NCBI GenBank assembly: GCA_019639255.1
Contig: JAHBSF010000045.1
Coordinates: 1 to 42,820 of the forward strand
Reading direction: 5' to 3'
Source of the DNA: Acidobacteriota bacterium
Lineage (GTDB): Bacteria; Acidobacteriota; Blastocatellia; RBC074
Length of the DNA stretch: 42,820 bases
Shown: one piece after another, positions 7,913 through 20,998 of the stretch
Numbering within the stretch: position 1 is the first letter of the stretch
How the letters are laid out: the number at the start of each line of letters is the position of its first letter
The notes under the pieces: generated by a model
The model's database searches: none
What the model was told of the DNA's origin: nothing
What the model saw: the letters and a program-made list of their open reading frames with translations, nothing else
Translations under genes and position numbers: made by a program

Positions 7913-9302
7913 CGCTTCTTCCCTTCAGCGTGGTTCGCCTGTAACCGAACGCCGCAGCGCCCGGAGAAGATCCGGTCAGAACCCGCGCGGTGTATCCGGC
8001 CAGTTGTGAGTATTCATTCGCGATATCGCGAACAACCGTATCTGCGCCGCGCAGCCCGAGTACCGCAACGGTTCCGCCGCAGCCGCCTCCAGTAATCTTG
8101 GCGCCGTAAAGCCCCGCTGCAGGACCGGCCGCACTTACCAGCCTCACCAGTTGGTCCGTTCCCGAAGATCCGAGTCCGCATTCCGAGTAACTCGCGTGCG
8201 ACTCATACATCATTCGGCCGAGCATTTCTGCGTTCGAGGTCAATCGGGACGCGTCCCAATGTTCGAGAACTTCGGCAAAACGATTGACGCGCGCGTGTTC
8301 GTATATCGGATGTGAAGCAGCGGCGAGCACGGGATAGGTTTTCTCTGGTTCGACCCGTGTTACTGTATCTGTAATGCCGCCGTACCGCTCAATAAACTCG
8401 CCGCCGGAAATTTGCTCCGGCAATCTCGCCTTGAATTCAGCCTCGAATTCTTCGGGTGAAAGATTCGCCAAATATCCGTGGAAACGGTCGTCTTCGACTT
8501 CGATTACTCCGGGTGCTTCCGATCGGCGAACCGGCATGCGGGCCAGATGCGCGATGATACTGTATCCCATAAATGCGGCCGTGCGCACCGTACCGTAATC
8601 CGCCCCGGTAACTGCGTGCCTGATGCCCGAGTCTATGCCCCATACGGCGAGTTCTTCGGGCAGGGGAATCGTTCCCGTTATTTCACCCGGCTGGCACAGC
8701 AGTGCAAGCAACCGGTTGTTCTCTCCGCACGCCGAGGTCATCTGATCCATAACGCCGCACGGGGCGCCCGCGATGAGATTCTCTACGCGCTGGCACATAA
8801 ACGCCAGTTCAACGGGTGCGAGGTCTATGCCGTACGCGGCGCATATGGCCTGCATGGATGCCACCTCAAGCGCTGCCGAGGAACTGACGCCCTTGCCTTC
8901 GGGAACCTGAGAATAAACCACGATTCGGGCGCCTTCGGAAAACCGCACACGGCATTCGCGCATAAGCACCACAAACGCCCCGGCGATATACGCCGCCCAG
9001 TGATGCTCCGGGTTTTCGGCAAATATTTTTTGCGCTGAGTGGTAATCAATCGGGGTGTTCCCATCGGTGAAGTCTCTCAGCGAACAGCTAAACCGGCGCG
9101 GCGGCAAGGGCGATCCCTCGACGTAGCTTTCAATCCGGATCTCATCCGAGCGATGCCGCTGCAATGCGGTGTACACGGCTTCGGCAATAGGCAGTTGCAA
9201 AACAAGCGAACCGGAATAATCCGCGATGCCGCCCATAAGGTCCAGACGTCCCGGCGCACGCGTGATGAATACCTCGTCTGAACCATTGATTGTCATCGTC
9301 AT
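7905..9302 (-). CDS. galK: GHMP kinase: galactokinase / L-arabinokinase type
   Basis: 465 residues from the ATG at 9302 (a GTG at 9317 would add five). GHMP landmarks: sugar-binding [16 protein letters not shown] (about 16-31), phosphate loop [31 protein letters not shown] with the catalytic Asp, and [11 protein letters not shown] near the end. In classical galactokinases motif 1 reads GEHxDYxxG; here Glu and His are replaced (GGIADY), matching the form known from plant L-arabinokinase. It should phosphorylate an aldose at C1. The galT gene immediately upstream argues for galactose, the motif for arabinose or a broader range. The last residues (SEC) and stop come from the CAGCACT repeat. Confidence 0.85.
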   Translation of the reverse strand: MTMTINGSDEVFITRAPGRLDLMGGIADYSGSLVLQLPIAEAVYTALQRHRSDEIRIESYVEGSPLPPRRFSCSLRDFTDGNTPIDYHSAQKIFAENPEHHWAAYIAGAFVVLMRECRVRFSEGARIVVYSQVPEGKGVSSSAALEVASMQAICAAYGIDLAPVELAFMCQRVENLIAGAPCGVMDQMTSACGENNRLLALLCQPGEITGTIPLPEELAVWGIDSGIRHAVTGADYGTVRTAAFMGYSIIAHLARMPVRRSEAPGVIEVEDDRFHGYLANLSPEEFEAEFKARLPEQISGGEFIERYGGITDTVTRVEPEKTYPVLAAASHPIYEHARVNRFAEVLEHWDASRLTSNAEMLGRMMYESHASYSECGLGSSGTDQLVRLVSAAGPAAGLYGAKITGGGCGGTVAVLGLRGADTVVRDIANEYSQLAGYTARVLTGSSPGAAAFGYRRTTLKGRSEC

Positions 9303-9316
9303 GCTAAATCGATCCA

Positions 9317-9365
9317 CTTTTCCGTGATTTTCGTTTTATTTCGTTTGTTCCGTTATCTCTCTTTT
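9317..9365. repeat. Single right arm of the palindrome family, copy D
   Basis: Only the A-poor arm is present: TTTCGTTTGTTCCGTTATC and its flanks match the right arms of copies B and C. It fills the galT-galK junction, encodes the last nine residues and stop of galT, and ends directly before the galactokinase start. No left arm is visible, so it is a truncated copy. Confidence 0.8.
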
Positions 9366-10433
9366 CTGTCCCAATGTCGTTAGATTTAGTTTGTAATGAA
9401 CCGGAGGCAATGCGCGCAGCTCCGCGGCTTTTTCTTCCGGAGAGGTATCGCTCAGAAAATTGCCGCCGCCGATTTCCGGACCTGCAAGATATTTCAGAAG
9501 GTCCGGCTTGCGCAGCGGGGGATGAAAGGGAATGTAGAAGTGAAAGCTGCGGTAATCTCCGCCGTCGGTCGGCGCCTGATGCAGCGGCATGACATAGGGA
9601 AACGGCATCTGCCAGAGATTGTCGAAACGTATCAGGACTTCTTTCAGAACGCTGGCAAAATCCGCAATCTCGGCATCGTCGAGCGCGGCGAGGCTCGGCG
9701 CTGTGCGCTTCGGCGCTACGAAGACTTCATACGCGTACCGCGCAAAATAAGGAAGAAAAGCTATAGCCCGTTCGTTTTCGCAAATGATGCGCCGGCCTTC
9801 GCGCTGCTCGGCGGCGATGATTTCCTGAAAAAGCGGAACGCCCGTTGTACGAAAATGTCTGCGGCTCGCTGCGGCCTCGACTTCGATTGTGCGGAATACG
9901 AAGTTTGTAGCGTAAATCTGGCAGTGCGGATGCGGATTGGATACGCCTACAACTTCACCCTTGTTTTCGAATATCAATACATGATCGATTCCGTCGCGGC
10001 GCCCGAGATCAGAGTATTGGCCCTGCCAGGCTGCGAGCAGGTTTTCGATTTCAACGTGTTCAAGTTCGGCAAGCGTCAGGTCGTGGCGCGGGGAATAACA
10101 CACTACCCGCGCCGAGCCGCGCGCCGCTCGATTGCGATAAATCGGAGACGACGCACGAGCCGGTTCCGGAGCGTCTGCGCCAACGCAAGGATGATCGTTA
10201 TCGAAAATGTATACGCCGCCGTAGTGCGGATTAACCGCGCCGCCGACGCGCCGGTTGCCCGGACAGAGGTAACAATCGTCAACATATGACGGCAAACCGG
10301 TATGGCCCTGCGCTACGGTTTCGCCGCTCCATGGGCGGTTCTGGCGATGGGCGGCGACTATTACCCACTCTTCGCGCAGCGGATGCCAGCGTTCTTCCCA
10401 GACCGGTTGCGACTGCTTCACTGATTCCCCCAT
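9336..10433 (-). CDS. galT: Galactose-1-phosphate uridylyltransferase
   Basis: 365 residues. Zinc pair C54/C57 in DDCYLCPGN, the conserved [27 protein letters not shown] with nucleophile H170 of the HPH motif, and the C-terminal [20 protein letters not shown]. It exchanges UMP between UDP-glucose and galactose-1-phosphate in the Leloir pathway. The ATG at 10433 lies 10 bp after the ABC ATPase stop, so the two are probably cotranscribed; an in-frame upstream extension overlaps the ABC gene and is not credible. The normal C-terminus is followed by nine residues (KREITEQTK) translated from repeat copy D, a recent tail addition. Confidence 0.93.
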   Translation of the reverse strand: MGESVKQSQPVWEERWHPLREEWVIVAAHRQNRPWSGETVAQGHTGLPSYVDDCYLCPGNRRVGGAVNPHYGGVYIFDNDHPCVGADAPEPARASSPIYRNRAARGSARVVCYSPRHDLTLAELEHVEIENLLAAWQGQYSDLGRRDGIDHVLIFENKGEVVGVSNPHPHCQIYATNFVFRTIEVEAAASRRHFRTTGVPLFQEIIAAEQREGRRIICENERAIAFLPYFARYAYEVFVAPKRTAPSLAALDDAEIADFASVLKEVLIRFDNLWQMPFPYVMPLHQAPTDGGDYRSFHFYIPFHPPLRKPDLLKYLAGPEIGGGNFLSDTSPEEKAAELRALPPVHYKLNLTTLGQKREITEQTK

Positions 10434-10443
10434 GATCTGGTGT

Positions 10444-11949
10444 TTATCCGCCTCCCGTAGCGAGCCGCATGACGGCCTCCTCGCTGAACGATTCGCGGTT
10501 GAGAATACCCGTAAGCCTGCCCTCGTGCATAACTGCAATTCGGTCGCTGATTCCCAGCACTTCTTCCATATCGCTGCTTACGGCGATCATTGCCACGCCG
10601 CGCGCGGCTAGATCGCGCATCAGCGCGTAGATTTCGGCTTTAGCGCCCACGTCAATACCGCGCGTCGGTTCATCGAATATGATTACTTTCGGTTCGAGCG
10701 CAAGCCATTTTCCAAGCACTACTTTTTGCTGGTTGCCGCCGCTCAACGTAGCCGCGCGCGATTCAGGGGATGGGGTCTTTATCTTCAGTGCGCCGCACAT
10801 CTGGACGGCGCGTGCGGTTTCGCGTTTGGACTCAATCCAGGTTGCGCGGGAATAATCCTTTAATCCCGGGAGCGTTATGTTTTCACGGATAGTGAAATCC
10901 ACAACCAGGCCGGCGCCGCGACGGTCTTCGGGGATCAGATAAATCCCGGCGTCTATTGCATTGCGCGGCGACTCTACACGAACGCTTTCGCCGCCCATGA
11001 GCATCTCTCCGTCTGCCCGAGGGTCGACCCCGAATATTGCGCGAGCAAGCTCCGAGCGTCCCGCGCCCACAAGTCCGGCCAGACCCAATACCTCGCCGCG
11101 CGCTACGCCGAAGGAAACCTCGTGATGTGGATAGCGTGCAGTGCGCAAACCACGCACCTGAAACCACTCAGGCCGGGGAGGTTTGTTTTCGGGCGCGTGA
11201 TGATAAAACTCCTGCAGGTCGCGTCCTACCATCATCTTTACAAGCCGGGCGTGCTCGATTTCGTCGCGCTGCAACTCTCCGGCGTTGCGGCCGTCGCGCA
11301 GCGCCACGACGCGGTCTGCGATCGCGCGAACTTCGTCAAGCCGATGCGAGATATATATGACGCTTACTCCCTGCGCCTTGAGTTCGCGAATGATGTCGAG
11401 CAGTCGTTCGGTTTCTGCGAGCGTAAGGCTCGAAGTCGGCTCATCCATAATGATGAGCCGTGCGCCTGCGGCCAACGCGCGCGCGATTTCAACGAGTTGT
11501 CGCTGAGCGAGGGCCAGTTCGCCGAGTATTGTCCGGCTCGAAAGATTCAGTCCGAGGCGTCGCAAATGTGCGTCGGCTTCGCTGTAAATCCGGCGCGAAT
11601 CTATGAGTTTCAGCAGTCCGCCGCGTACGGGTTCGCGGTTCAGGAACAGATTGGCGGCAAGGTCGAGATTGTCCAGAACGCTGAGTTCCTGATGGATGAA
11701 TTCTATGCCGAGAGCCCGCGCATCGGCGGGCGAATCTATTTCAACGACTCTGCCCGAGACGCTGATTGCGCCCGCATCGGGTGTGATGACGCCGCCGAGG
11801 ATCTTCATCAGCGTGGATTTGCCCGCGCCGTTTTCGCCAATGAGCGCCACTACTTCACCGGCGCCGACGCTCAGATCCACGGCTTCAAGCGCAATTACTC
11901 CGGGGTACCGCTTCCCGATTCCCTTCATGTCCAGAAGATGTGACGACAT
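10444..11949 (-). CDS. Sugar ABC transporter ATPase, two-domain (RbsA/MglA type)
   Basis: 501 residues with two fused nucleotide-binding domains. Domain 1 has Walker [10 protein letters not shown] (38-46), an altered signature region ([15 protein letters not shown]) and Walker [12 protein letters not shown]. Domain 2 has the degenerate Walker A (LVGAGRSE) typical of this family, signature [15 protein letters not shown] and Walker [13 protein letters not shown]. It would energise uptake of a monosaccharide such as galactose, ribose or xylose. No permease or binding-protein gene lies in the window, so this is an orphan subunit; it heads a likely operon with galT and galK. The start at 11949 is preferred because reading further upstream translates repeat copy E. 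Confidence 0.92.
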   Translation of the reverse strand: MSSHLLDMKGIGKRYPGVIALEAVDLSVGAGEVVALIGENGAGKSTLMKILGGVITPDAGAISVSGRVVEIDSPADARALGIEFIHQELSVLDNLDLAANLFLNREPVRGGLLKLIDSRRIYSEADAHLRRLGLNLSSRTILGELALAQRQLVEIARALAAGARLIIMDEPTSSLTLAETERLLDIIRELKAQGVSVIYISHRLDEVRAIADRVVALRDGRNAGELQRDEIEHARLVKMMVGRDLQEFYHHAPENKPPRPEWFQVRGLRTARYPHHEVSFGVARGEVLGLAGLVGAGRSELARAIFGVDPRADGEMLMGGESVRVESPRNAIDAGIYLIPEDRRGAGLVVDFTIRENITLPGLKDYSRATWIESKRETARAVQMCGALKIKTPSPESRAATLSGGNQQKVVLGKWLALEPKVIIFDEPTRGIDVGAKAEIYALMRDLAARGVAMIAVSSDMEEVLGISDRIAVMHEGRLTGILNRESFSEEAVMRLATGGG

Positions 11950-11969
11950 ATCAGCACTCAAGGAACATC

Positions 11970-12052
11970 GAGGTAACGGAACATACGAAATGAAACGGAA
12001 CAAACCGAAGAAGCGGCTTTTTCCTCCGTTTGTTTCGTTAATTTCCGTTTGT

Positions 12053-12067
<15 letters not shown>
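11970..12067. repeat. Dispersed ~100-bp palindrome, copy E
   Basis: Arms GAGGTAACGGAACATACG and CGTTTGTTCAGTTATCTC with the usual T-poor/A-poor asymmetry. The right arm lies in the 3' end of the FG-GAP gene and supplies its last residues and TGA stop through a G-to-A/T change relative to the family consensus; the left arm sits in the leader of the ABC gene. Confidence 0.85.
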
Positions 12068-13240
<1,173 letters not shown>

Positions 13241-13420
13241 AATGTCATTTAATAGGCACTGAAGTCTGGTGAGGCAATCATGTCCCAGTTATGCGGGAAA
13301 GAGAAGGGAGAAGACTGCGCTTATTGCAGCAATTTCCCGTTTGGCAAAAAAAGAGGGATAACGGAACAAACGAAAATAGACGGAACAGACGGAAATAAAG
13401 AACTTTTCTGAGAGGTTGAA
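13241..13420. other. Divergent intergenic region with hairpin and repeat arm F
   Basis: This 180-bp gap must hold the promoters of both the FG-GAP gene and the GH67 gene. CGGGAAA (13294-13300) and TTTCCCG (13333-13339) are exact inverted repeats enclosing a smaller CTGC/GCAG hairpin (13315-13329). At 13351-13399 lies a single T-poor left arm of the dispersed palindrome (AAGAGGGATAACGGAACAAA) without its partner. No convincing -35/-10 pair was identified. Confidence 0.45.
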
Positions 13421-15580
<2,160 letters not shown>

Positions 15581-15612
15581 ACAGGCATCACGCTGCATAC
15601 AAGACAATACCC

Positions 15613-16206
15613 ATGAAACGAAGAAGATTTTTGCAATCCGTAGCCGCGGCGCCGATTGCTCCGGTCGCGCTCGCATCTCAATCATCGGGGGGCGCCGCGC
15701 CGCAGGCCCAACCTTCGGATCAGGGCCGGCAGATCGACTATCGGGCAGCGGATGCGGCAGGTGAGATGTCGCGCCGTTTTTTCAATGCACAGCAGTTTGC
15801 AGCGCTGCGGCGGTTGAGCGACATTCTGATGCCTGCGATCGGCGATGCTCCGGGAGCACTCGACGCATCCGTTCCCGAGTTCCTGGACTTTTTGATCGGT
15901 GCATCGCCCGCAGACCGCCGTCAGCTATATCGCGCGGGTCTCGATGCGCTCAATACGCAGTCGCGACGGCGCTTCAACAAGGCATTCGCCGATGTAGACC
16001 AAAATCAGGCCGATGAACTGCTTGCTCCGCTTCGCGCCGAGTGGACGTACGATCCGCCGGTTGACCCGCTTGCGCGGTTTCTGCGCGCAGCTAAACACGA
16101 TGTGCGGATCGCTACTATAAATTCACAGGAATGGAGTGCTGCGGGCGGCGGCTCCGGCGCGCGGCGTGCGGGGGGTGTTGGGCAATACTGGTACACAATC
16201 GAGTGA
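15613..16206 (+). CDS. Gluconate 2-dehydrogenase subunit 3-like protein, Tat-exported
   Basis: 197 residues. The twin-arginine leader ([12 protein letters not shown], about 3-14) is followed by a Ser/Gln/Ala linker and the helical gluconate_2-dh3 domain (about 55-175), with typical [18 protein letters not shown] and FLDFLIG. In membrane-bound sugar dehydrogenases this small subunit escorts the folded FAD subunit through the Tat pore and remains part of the complex. The GMC flavoprotein and a haem-c protein follow on the same strand, giving the expected three-subunit set. The C-terminal tail is Gly-rich. A repeat begins immediately after the stop and separates it from the GMC gene by about 380 bp, which may interrupt cotranscription. 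Confidence 0.85.
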   Translation: MKRRRFLQSVAAAPIAPVALASQSSGGAAPQAQPSDQGRQIDYRAADAAGEMSRRFFNAQQFAALRRLSDILMPAIGDAPGALDASVPEFLDFLIGASPADRRQLYRAGLDALNTQSRRRFNKAFADVDQNQADELLAPLRAEWTYDPPVDPLARFLRAAKHDVRIATINSQEWSAAGGGSGARRAGGVGQYWYTIE

Positions 16207-16536
16207 GGAGATAACGGATCAAACGAAATAAGAGGGAAACCAAGGAAATATTCAATACACTGTAAACAAAGTTTTTGAGTTTTTCAGCCGCGAAGCGGCG
16301 AAAGCTCTGTAGCCTGGTGCGTAAGCGCCAGGTCAGCAGTAAAAGAAGGTTCAAGCCCTGGAAGGGCGAAAGATCTTCCGCCCCTCCGGGGCTCACGGGA
16401 TTTTTCCACACCTACCCAGGGCTTACGCCCTGGGCTACGGCTCTTTCGCCGCTTCGCGGCTGAAAAACTCAAAGAATTTTGTTTACAGTGTATTCAACTT
16501 TTTCGTGATTTTCGTCTGTTTGGTTATTTTTCTTTC
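16207..16536. repeat. Palindrome copy G split by a second inverted-repeat element
   Basis: The outer arms GATAACGGATCAAACGAAA (from 16210) and CGTGATTTTCGTCTGTTTGG (to about 16530) are the two halves of a dispersed palindrome. Between them lies a different element. The remainder to the GMC start (16537-16588) has no feature except the AGGAG site at 16574-16578. This accounts for the whole 382-bp non-coding gap. Confidence 0.75.
16256..16492. mobile_element. MITE-like element with ~50-bp terminal inverted repeats
   Basis: The ends TACACTGTAAACAAA and its complement are the start of about 50-bp nearly identical inverted repeats that include GCCGCGAAGCGGC at both inner edges. Flanks show TTCAA on both sides (16251-16255 and 16493-16497), a possible 5-bp target duplication. 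The 237-bp body holds further GC-rich hairpins (AGCCCTGGAAGGGC, CCCAGGGCTTACGCCCTGGG). Both strands can be read as short peptides, but these are by-products of the palindrome. No transposase is present, so it is non-autonomous. Confidence 0.7.
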
Positions 16537-16588
16537 CTCCCAAAACGAGAATCGCCGGGAATTGTCGGGTTCCAGGAGTGTGGATAAG

Positions 16589-18166
<1,578 letters not shown>

Positions 18167-18216
18167 ATTCAGACATCTTTAAGGCGGACCGAGGGGAAAC
18201 TGCCAAACACGGGGAA

Positions 18217-18747
18217 ATGAACGGAAATCGCGTATCCGCCGGGTCCGCTTTCGTAAGATTGACGTGTGTGATCGCGGCGTGTGTATTGGGGGCGGCGGCC
18301 GGGACAGGCGGTCAGGCGCCTGTAGGTCCCGAACAACCGCTTCCGTTCAGCCACAAGAAGCATGCAGGCGACGAAGCGATAAAATGCGCCGTCTGCCATC
18401 GCAACGCCGATCCGGGCGAGAGGATGGGATTTCCGCCGACTTCGGTTTGTATGGGATGCCATACGGATGAAGCCGCCGATAAACCCGCGATAAAAACTCT
18501 TGCCGCCATTGATGCCGAAAGGCGCGCGATTAGGTGGGTGAGGGTTTACCAGATTCCGAGTTACGTATTTTTCAGCCATCGCGCGCATCTTGCTGCGGGG
18601 AGCGCTTGCGCAGACTGCCACGGGCAGGTCGCAGAGCGCGAGCGGCTCTATCGCGAAGGCGATATATCAATGGCGGGCTGCATCAAGTGCCATCAGGAAA
18701 AGCAGGCGAGCACCGATTGCACCTACTGTCACGACAAGCTGAATTAG
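18217..18747 (+). CDS. Periplasmic pentahaem cytochrome c (class III type)
   Basis: 176 residues from ATG 18217. A signal peptide (about 1-30) precedes five CxxCH motifs at 57-61, 78-82, 131-135, 155-159 and 168-172. Distal axial histidines are likely in FSHKKH (44-49) and FSHRAH (119-124), the usual class III cytochrome pattern. It should accept electrons from the flavoprotein upstream and pass them to the respiratory chain. An alternative GTG at 18163 overlaps the GMC stop and has a GGGG upstream, which would mean translational coupling with an 18-residue longer N-terminus; the ATG gives a better signal peptide. Confidence 0.88.
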   Translation: MNGNRVSAGSAFVRLTCVIAACVLGAAAGTGGQAPVGPEQPLPFSHKKHAGDEAIKCAVCHRNADPGERMGFPPTSVCMGCHTDEAADKPAIKTLAAIDAERRAIRWVRVYQIPSYVFFSHRAHLAAGSACADCHGQVAERERLYREGDISMAGCIKCHQEKQASTDCTYCHDKLN

Positions 18748-18773
18748 CCGATTGAATTTTGAAGGAGACAAAG

Positions 18774-19634
18774 ATGATCGAAGACCGCAGACATTTCGGT
18801 TCACTGTCCCGCCGATCGTTTCTTGCGATTTCGGCGGCCGCCCCTTTTGCGCTTGCTTCGCAGGCGCATAAACACATTCCGGTCGGCATAGAACTCTATT
18901 CCGTGCGCGACGAGCTTGCCAAAGACCTGATGGGCACGGTGCGCGCTGTTGCGAAAATGGGCTACGAAGTAGTCGAGTTCTTTTCCCCCTACTACCAATG
19001 GACTCCGGAATACGCCAAAGAAGTGCGAAAGCTGCTCGACGATCTGAACGTCAAGTGCCCTTCGACGCACAACGGCTCGAACGTATTCACTCCGGAAGGT
19101 CTCGACAAGGCGATCGAACTCAACAGGATACTGGGTTGTAAATACATCGTGATGGCGAGCGCCGGGCGCGTAAGCGGACTGGACGGATGGAAAACCGTTG
19201 CCGAGCGGCTAACCTGGGCTTCTGAAAAACTCAAACCGCTGAGCATGCGCGCGGGCTTCCACAATCACCGCATAGAGTTCGTAGCAATCGACGGCAAGCG
19301 CCCGATGGATGTGCTGGCCGAAAACACACCGAAGGAAATGTCGTTGCAGCTCGATGTGGGAACCTGTCTTGAAGCGGGCGTCGATCCCGTTTCGTGGATT
19401 AAGGCCAATCCCGGCCGAATAAATTCGATTCATTGCAAGGAGTGGTCTTCGGCTGAGGGGGTAGGCTACAAAGCCCTGCTCGGCGAAGGCGACGCCAAAT
19501 GGAAGGATATCTTCGCGGCTGCGGAGTCGGTCGGAGGCGTAGAATTCTATTTGATAGAGCAGGAGGGCAGCCGGTTCTCTTCGCTCGAAACCGCCGAACG
19601 CTGCCTCGCTACGTGGAAGAAACTGCGAGCCTAA
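18774..19634 (+). CDS. Tat-exported sugar isomerase/epimerase-like TIM barrel
   Basis: 286 residues. The twin-arginine signal LSRRSFLAISAAAPFALA is followed by an AP-endonuclease-family-2 TIM barrel. Conserved barrel positions are VGIELYSVRDEL, VEFFSPYY, HNHRIEF, the metal-ligand Asp in LQLDVGTCLEAG, His in IHCKEW and Glu in YLIEQEG. Relatives isomerise or epimerise sugars, or cleave 3-keto-glycosides by elimination. The Tat signal places it with the dehydrogenase subunits in the periplasm. AAGGAG at 18762-18767 fixes the ATG. The gap to the cytochrome is 26 bp, so they are probably one transcript. The precise reaction is an inference from context. Confidence 0.85.
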   Translation: MIEDRRHFGSLSRRSFLAISAAAPFALASQAHKHIPVGIELYSVRDELAKDLMGTVRAVAKMGYEVVEFFSPYYQWTPEYAKEVRKLLDDLNVKCPSTHNGSNVFTPEGLDKAIELNRILGCKYIVMASAGRVSGLDGWKTVAERLTWASEKLKPLSMRAGFHNHRIEFVAIDGKRPMDVLAENTPKEMSLQLDVGTCLEAGVDPVSWIKANPGRINSIHCKEWSSAEGVGYKALLGEGDAKWKDIFAAAESVGGVEFYLIEQEGSRFSSLETAERCLATWKKLRA

Positions 19635-19655
19635 CCTTCAATCTGATAAATTCTC

Positions 19656-19683
19656 TTGACTCTTTTGACAAGTGTGGTATAAC
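19656..19683 (+). promoter_or_regulatory. Sigma70-like promoter of the regulator gene
   Basis: TTGACT (19656-19661) and TATAAC (19678-19683) are separated by 16 bp, a good match to a housekeeping promoter. The -10 box is embedded in a candidate operator, so the regulator downstream could repress its own gene by occluding RNA polymerase. Confidence 0.5.
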
Positions 19684-19685
19684 CA
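19675..19685. promoter_or_regulatory. Candidate operator TGGTATAACCA
   Basis: TGGT and ACCA are exact inverted half-sites around ATA, fitting the GT...AC pattern of GntR-family operators. Ten of its eleven bases recur at 20956-20965, before the receptor gene. It overlaps the -10 box of the promoter at 19678-19683. Confidence 0.45.
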
Positions 19686-19735
19686 GGCAGTACCGCAGCT
19701 CGTTTAGACGATTAGCTAAATGATGAATTGGGATA

Positions 19736-20896
19736 ATGAAGATTAAAGAAGCAATCAATGCCCGTTCACCGGTGGCCATACCGGAACAATTGAAAAAGAT
19801 CCTGCTGTCAAAGATCGAATCCGGTGAGTACATTCCGGGCGAGAAGATACCGTCCGAGAGGGCACTCGCCGAAATGTACGGTATCAGCCGTATTTCTGCA
19901 CGCCAGACGCTGACGGAATTGATAGCTGAAGATTATCTGTTCCGAATACCTGGTAAAGGGACCTTTGTTGAGAGGGCGGAGCAGGTGGCACGCAAACTCA
20001 AGCGCGGTTCTTTCAATATCGCTTTTCTGATCAACCGGCACTGGTATTCATTTGCGCAGCCTGGTCATAACCGGGTGCTGGAGGGAGTCGAGCGCGCACT
20101 CAGCAAACGTGGATACAAACTCGTATTCTTAGCAAGCGACGACCGTTTGGAGGAAGGTCAAATCAATATTGATCTAACTAGACGCAGAGCAGAAGGATAT
20201 GACGGCTATATTCTCGAAGGCCCAATGAGCGAACAGGTTATTGAGTATTTTCAGGCATCTGACGTTGCATTCATATTGCTCGATGCGGTTACTGCAGTCG
20301 ACGGTGTTAATTGTGTATGTATGGATTACTTCGGCGGAGCAATACAGGCGATCAGGTACTTAGCAAAGTTAGGGCATTCCGAAATCGGCTATATCGGTTT
20401 GGAGCATAGCGATAAATACCACGGTTATTTGGAGGGACTCCGCACAACACGACTTAAACACGACGCCTCGTTTACAGAACTAATTACCATCAACGGCGAG
20501 GATCGGCCTGGTTATCAGCACGGTCGCGAGGCTATGCAACGACTTATCAGTCGAGGTGCTTATCCTTCTGCACTTTTTATTACCAACGATGTCGTGGCGC
20601 TTGGAGCTATGGAAGTCGCCAAACGCGAGGGGATCAAGATTCCCCAACAGTTGAGTCTCGTAGGGTGCGACGATATAGACATTTTTGGGCAAGCAGATCC
20701 GCCGCTGACCACTGTTTGTACAGACCTTGAGCGATTCGGCGCCGTAGGAGTGGAGCGCCTCTTCTCGCTGATGGAAACCCCCAATCAGTCGAGCCAAATC
20801 ATCAGGGTTCCTTTACATCTCGTGGTCCGCGGATCAGTTACCGCTCCCTCCAGGGTGGCTGCCTCTTCTATTAAACGTGACCTTGTGCATAACTGA
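19736..20896 (+). CDS. GntR-type regulator with LacI-type sugar-binding domain
   Basis: 386 residues. An N-terminal winged helix (about 14-80) has the GntR signature GEKIPSERALAEMYGISRISARQTL and ends in GKGTFV. From about residue 93 a periplasmic-binding-protein-like effector domain follows (FNIAFLINRH, YDGYILEGP, IGYIGLEH, ALFITNDVVALGAMEVAKREGIKIPQQLSLVGCDD, PPLTTV). This is the AraR layout: a sugar releases the repressor from DNA. It is the first gene of a large plus-strand catabolic locus, so it is likely its local switch. A promoter lies at 19656-19683. The ribosome-binding site is weak (GGGAT). Confidence 0.92.
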   Translation: MKIKEAINARSPVAIPEQLKKILLSKIESGEYIPGEKIPSERALAEMYGISRISARQTLTELIAEDYLFRIPGKGTFVERAEQVARKLKRGSFNIAFLINRHWYSFAQPGHNRVLEGVERALSKRGYKLVFLASDDRLEEGQINIDLTRRRAEGYDGYILEGPMSEQVIEYFQASDVAFILLDAVTAVDGVNCVCMDYFGGAIQAIRYLAKLGHSEIGYIGLEHSDKYHGYLEGLRTTRLKHDASFTELITINGEDRPGYQHGREAMQRLISRGAYPSALFITNDVVALGAMEVAKREGIKIPQQLSLVGCDDIDIFGQADPPLTTVCTDLERFGAVGVERLFSLMETPNQSSQIIRVPLHLVVRGSVTAPSRVAASSIKRDLVHN

Positions 20897-20945
20897 GTAA
20901 ACATTCCCGAAACCCGCATCGGGAGTAGCCATTATGTAAATTGAT

Positions 20946-20965
20946 TGGTATGTCCTGGTATAACC
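20946..20965. promoter_or_regulatory. Candidate operator pair upstream of the receptor gene
   Basis: TGGTAT (20946-20951) and TGGTATAACC (20956-20965) lie 34-53 bp before the receptor ATG. The second matches ten bases of the site in front of the regulator gene, as expected if both are bound by that regulator. Confidence 0.45.
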
Positions 20966-20998
20966 GCAACATCTCGAACGAGCAAAGAGGAGAATGTT

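Noticed and set aside
11122-11943. Open frame of 273 codons on the plus strand over the ABC ATPase
   Set aside because: Antisense to a gene with intact Walker and signature motifs; no ribosome-binding site or known domain.
16275-16472. Short frames on both strands beginning [10 protein letters not shown]
   Set aside because: Both come from the inverted repeats of one non-coding element, so the two strands give the same peptide start. This is a palindrome by-product, not a gene pair.
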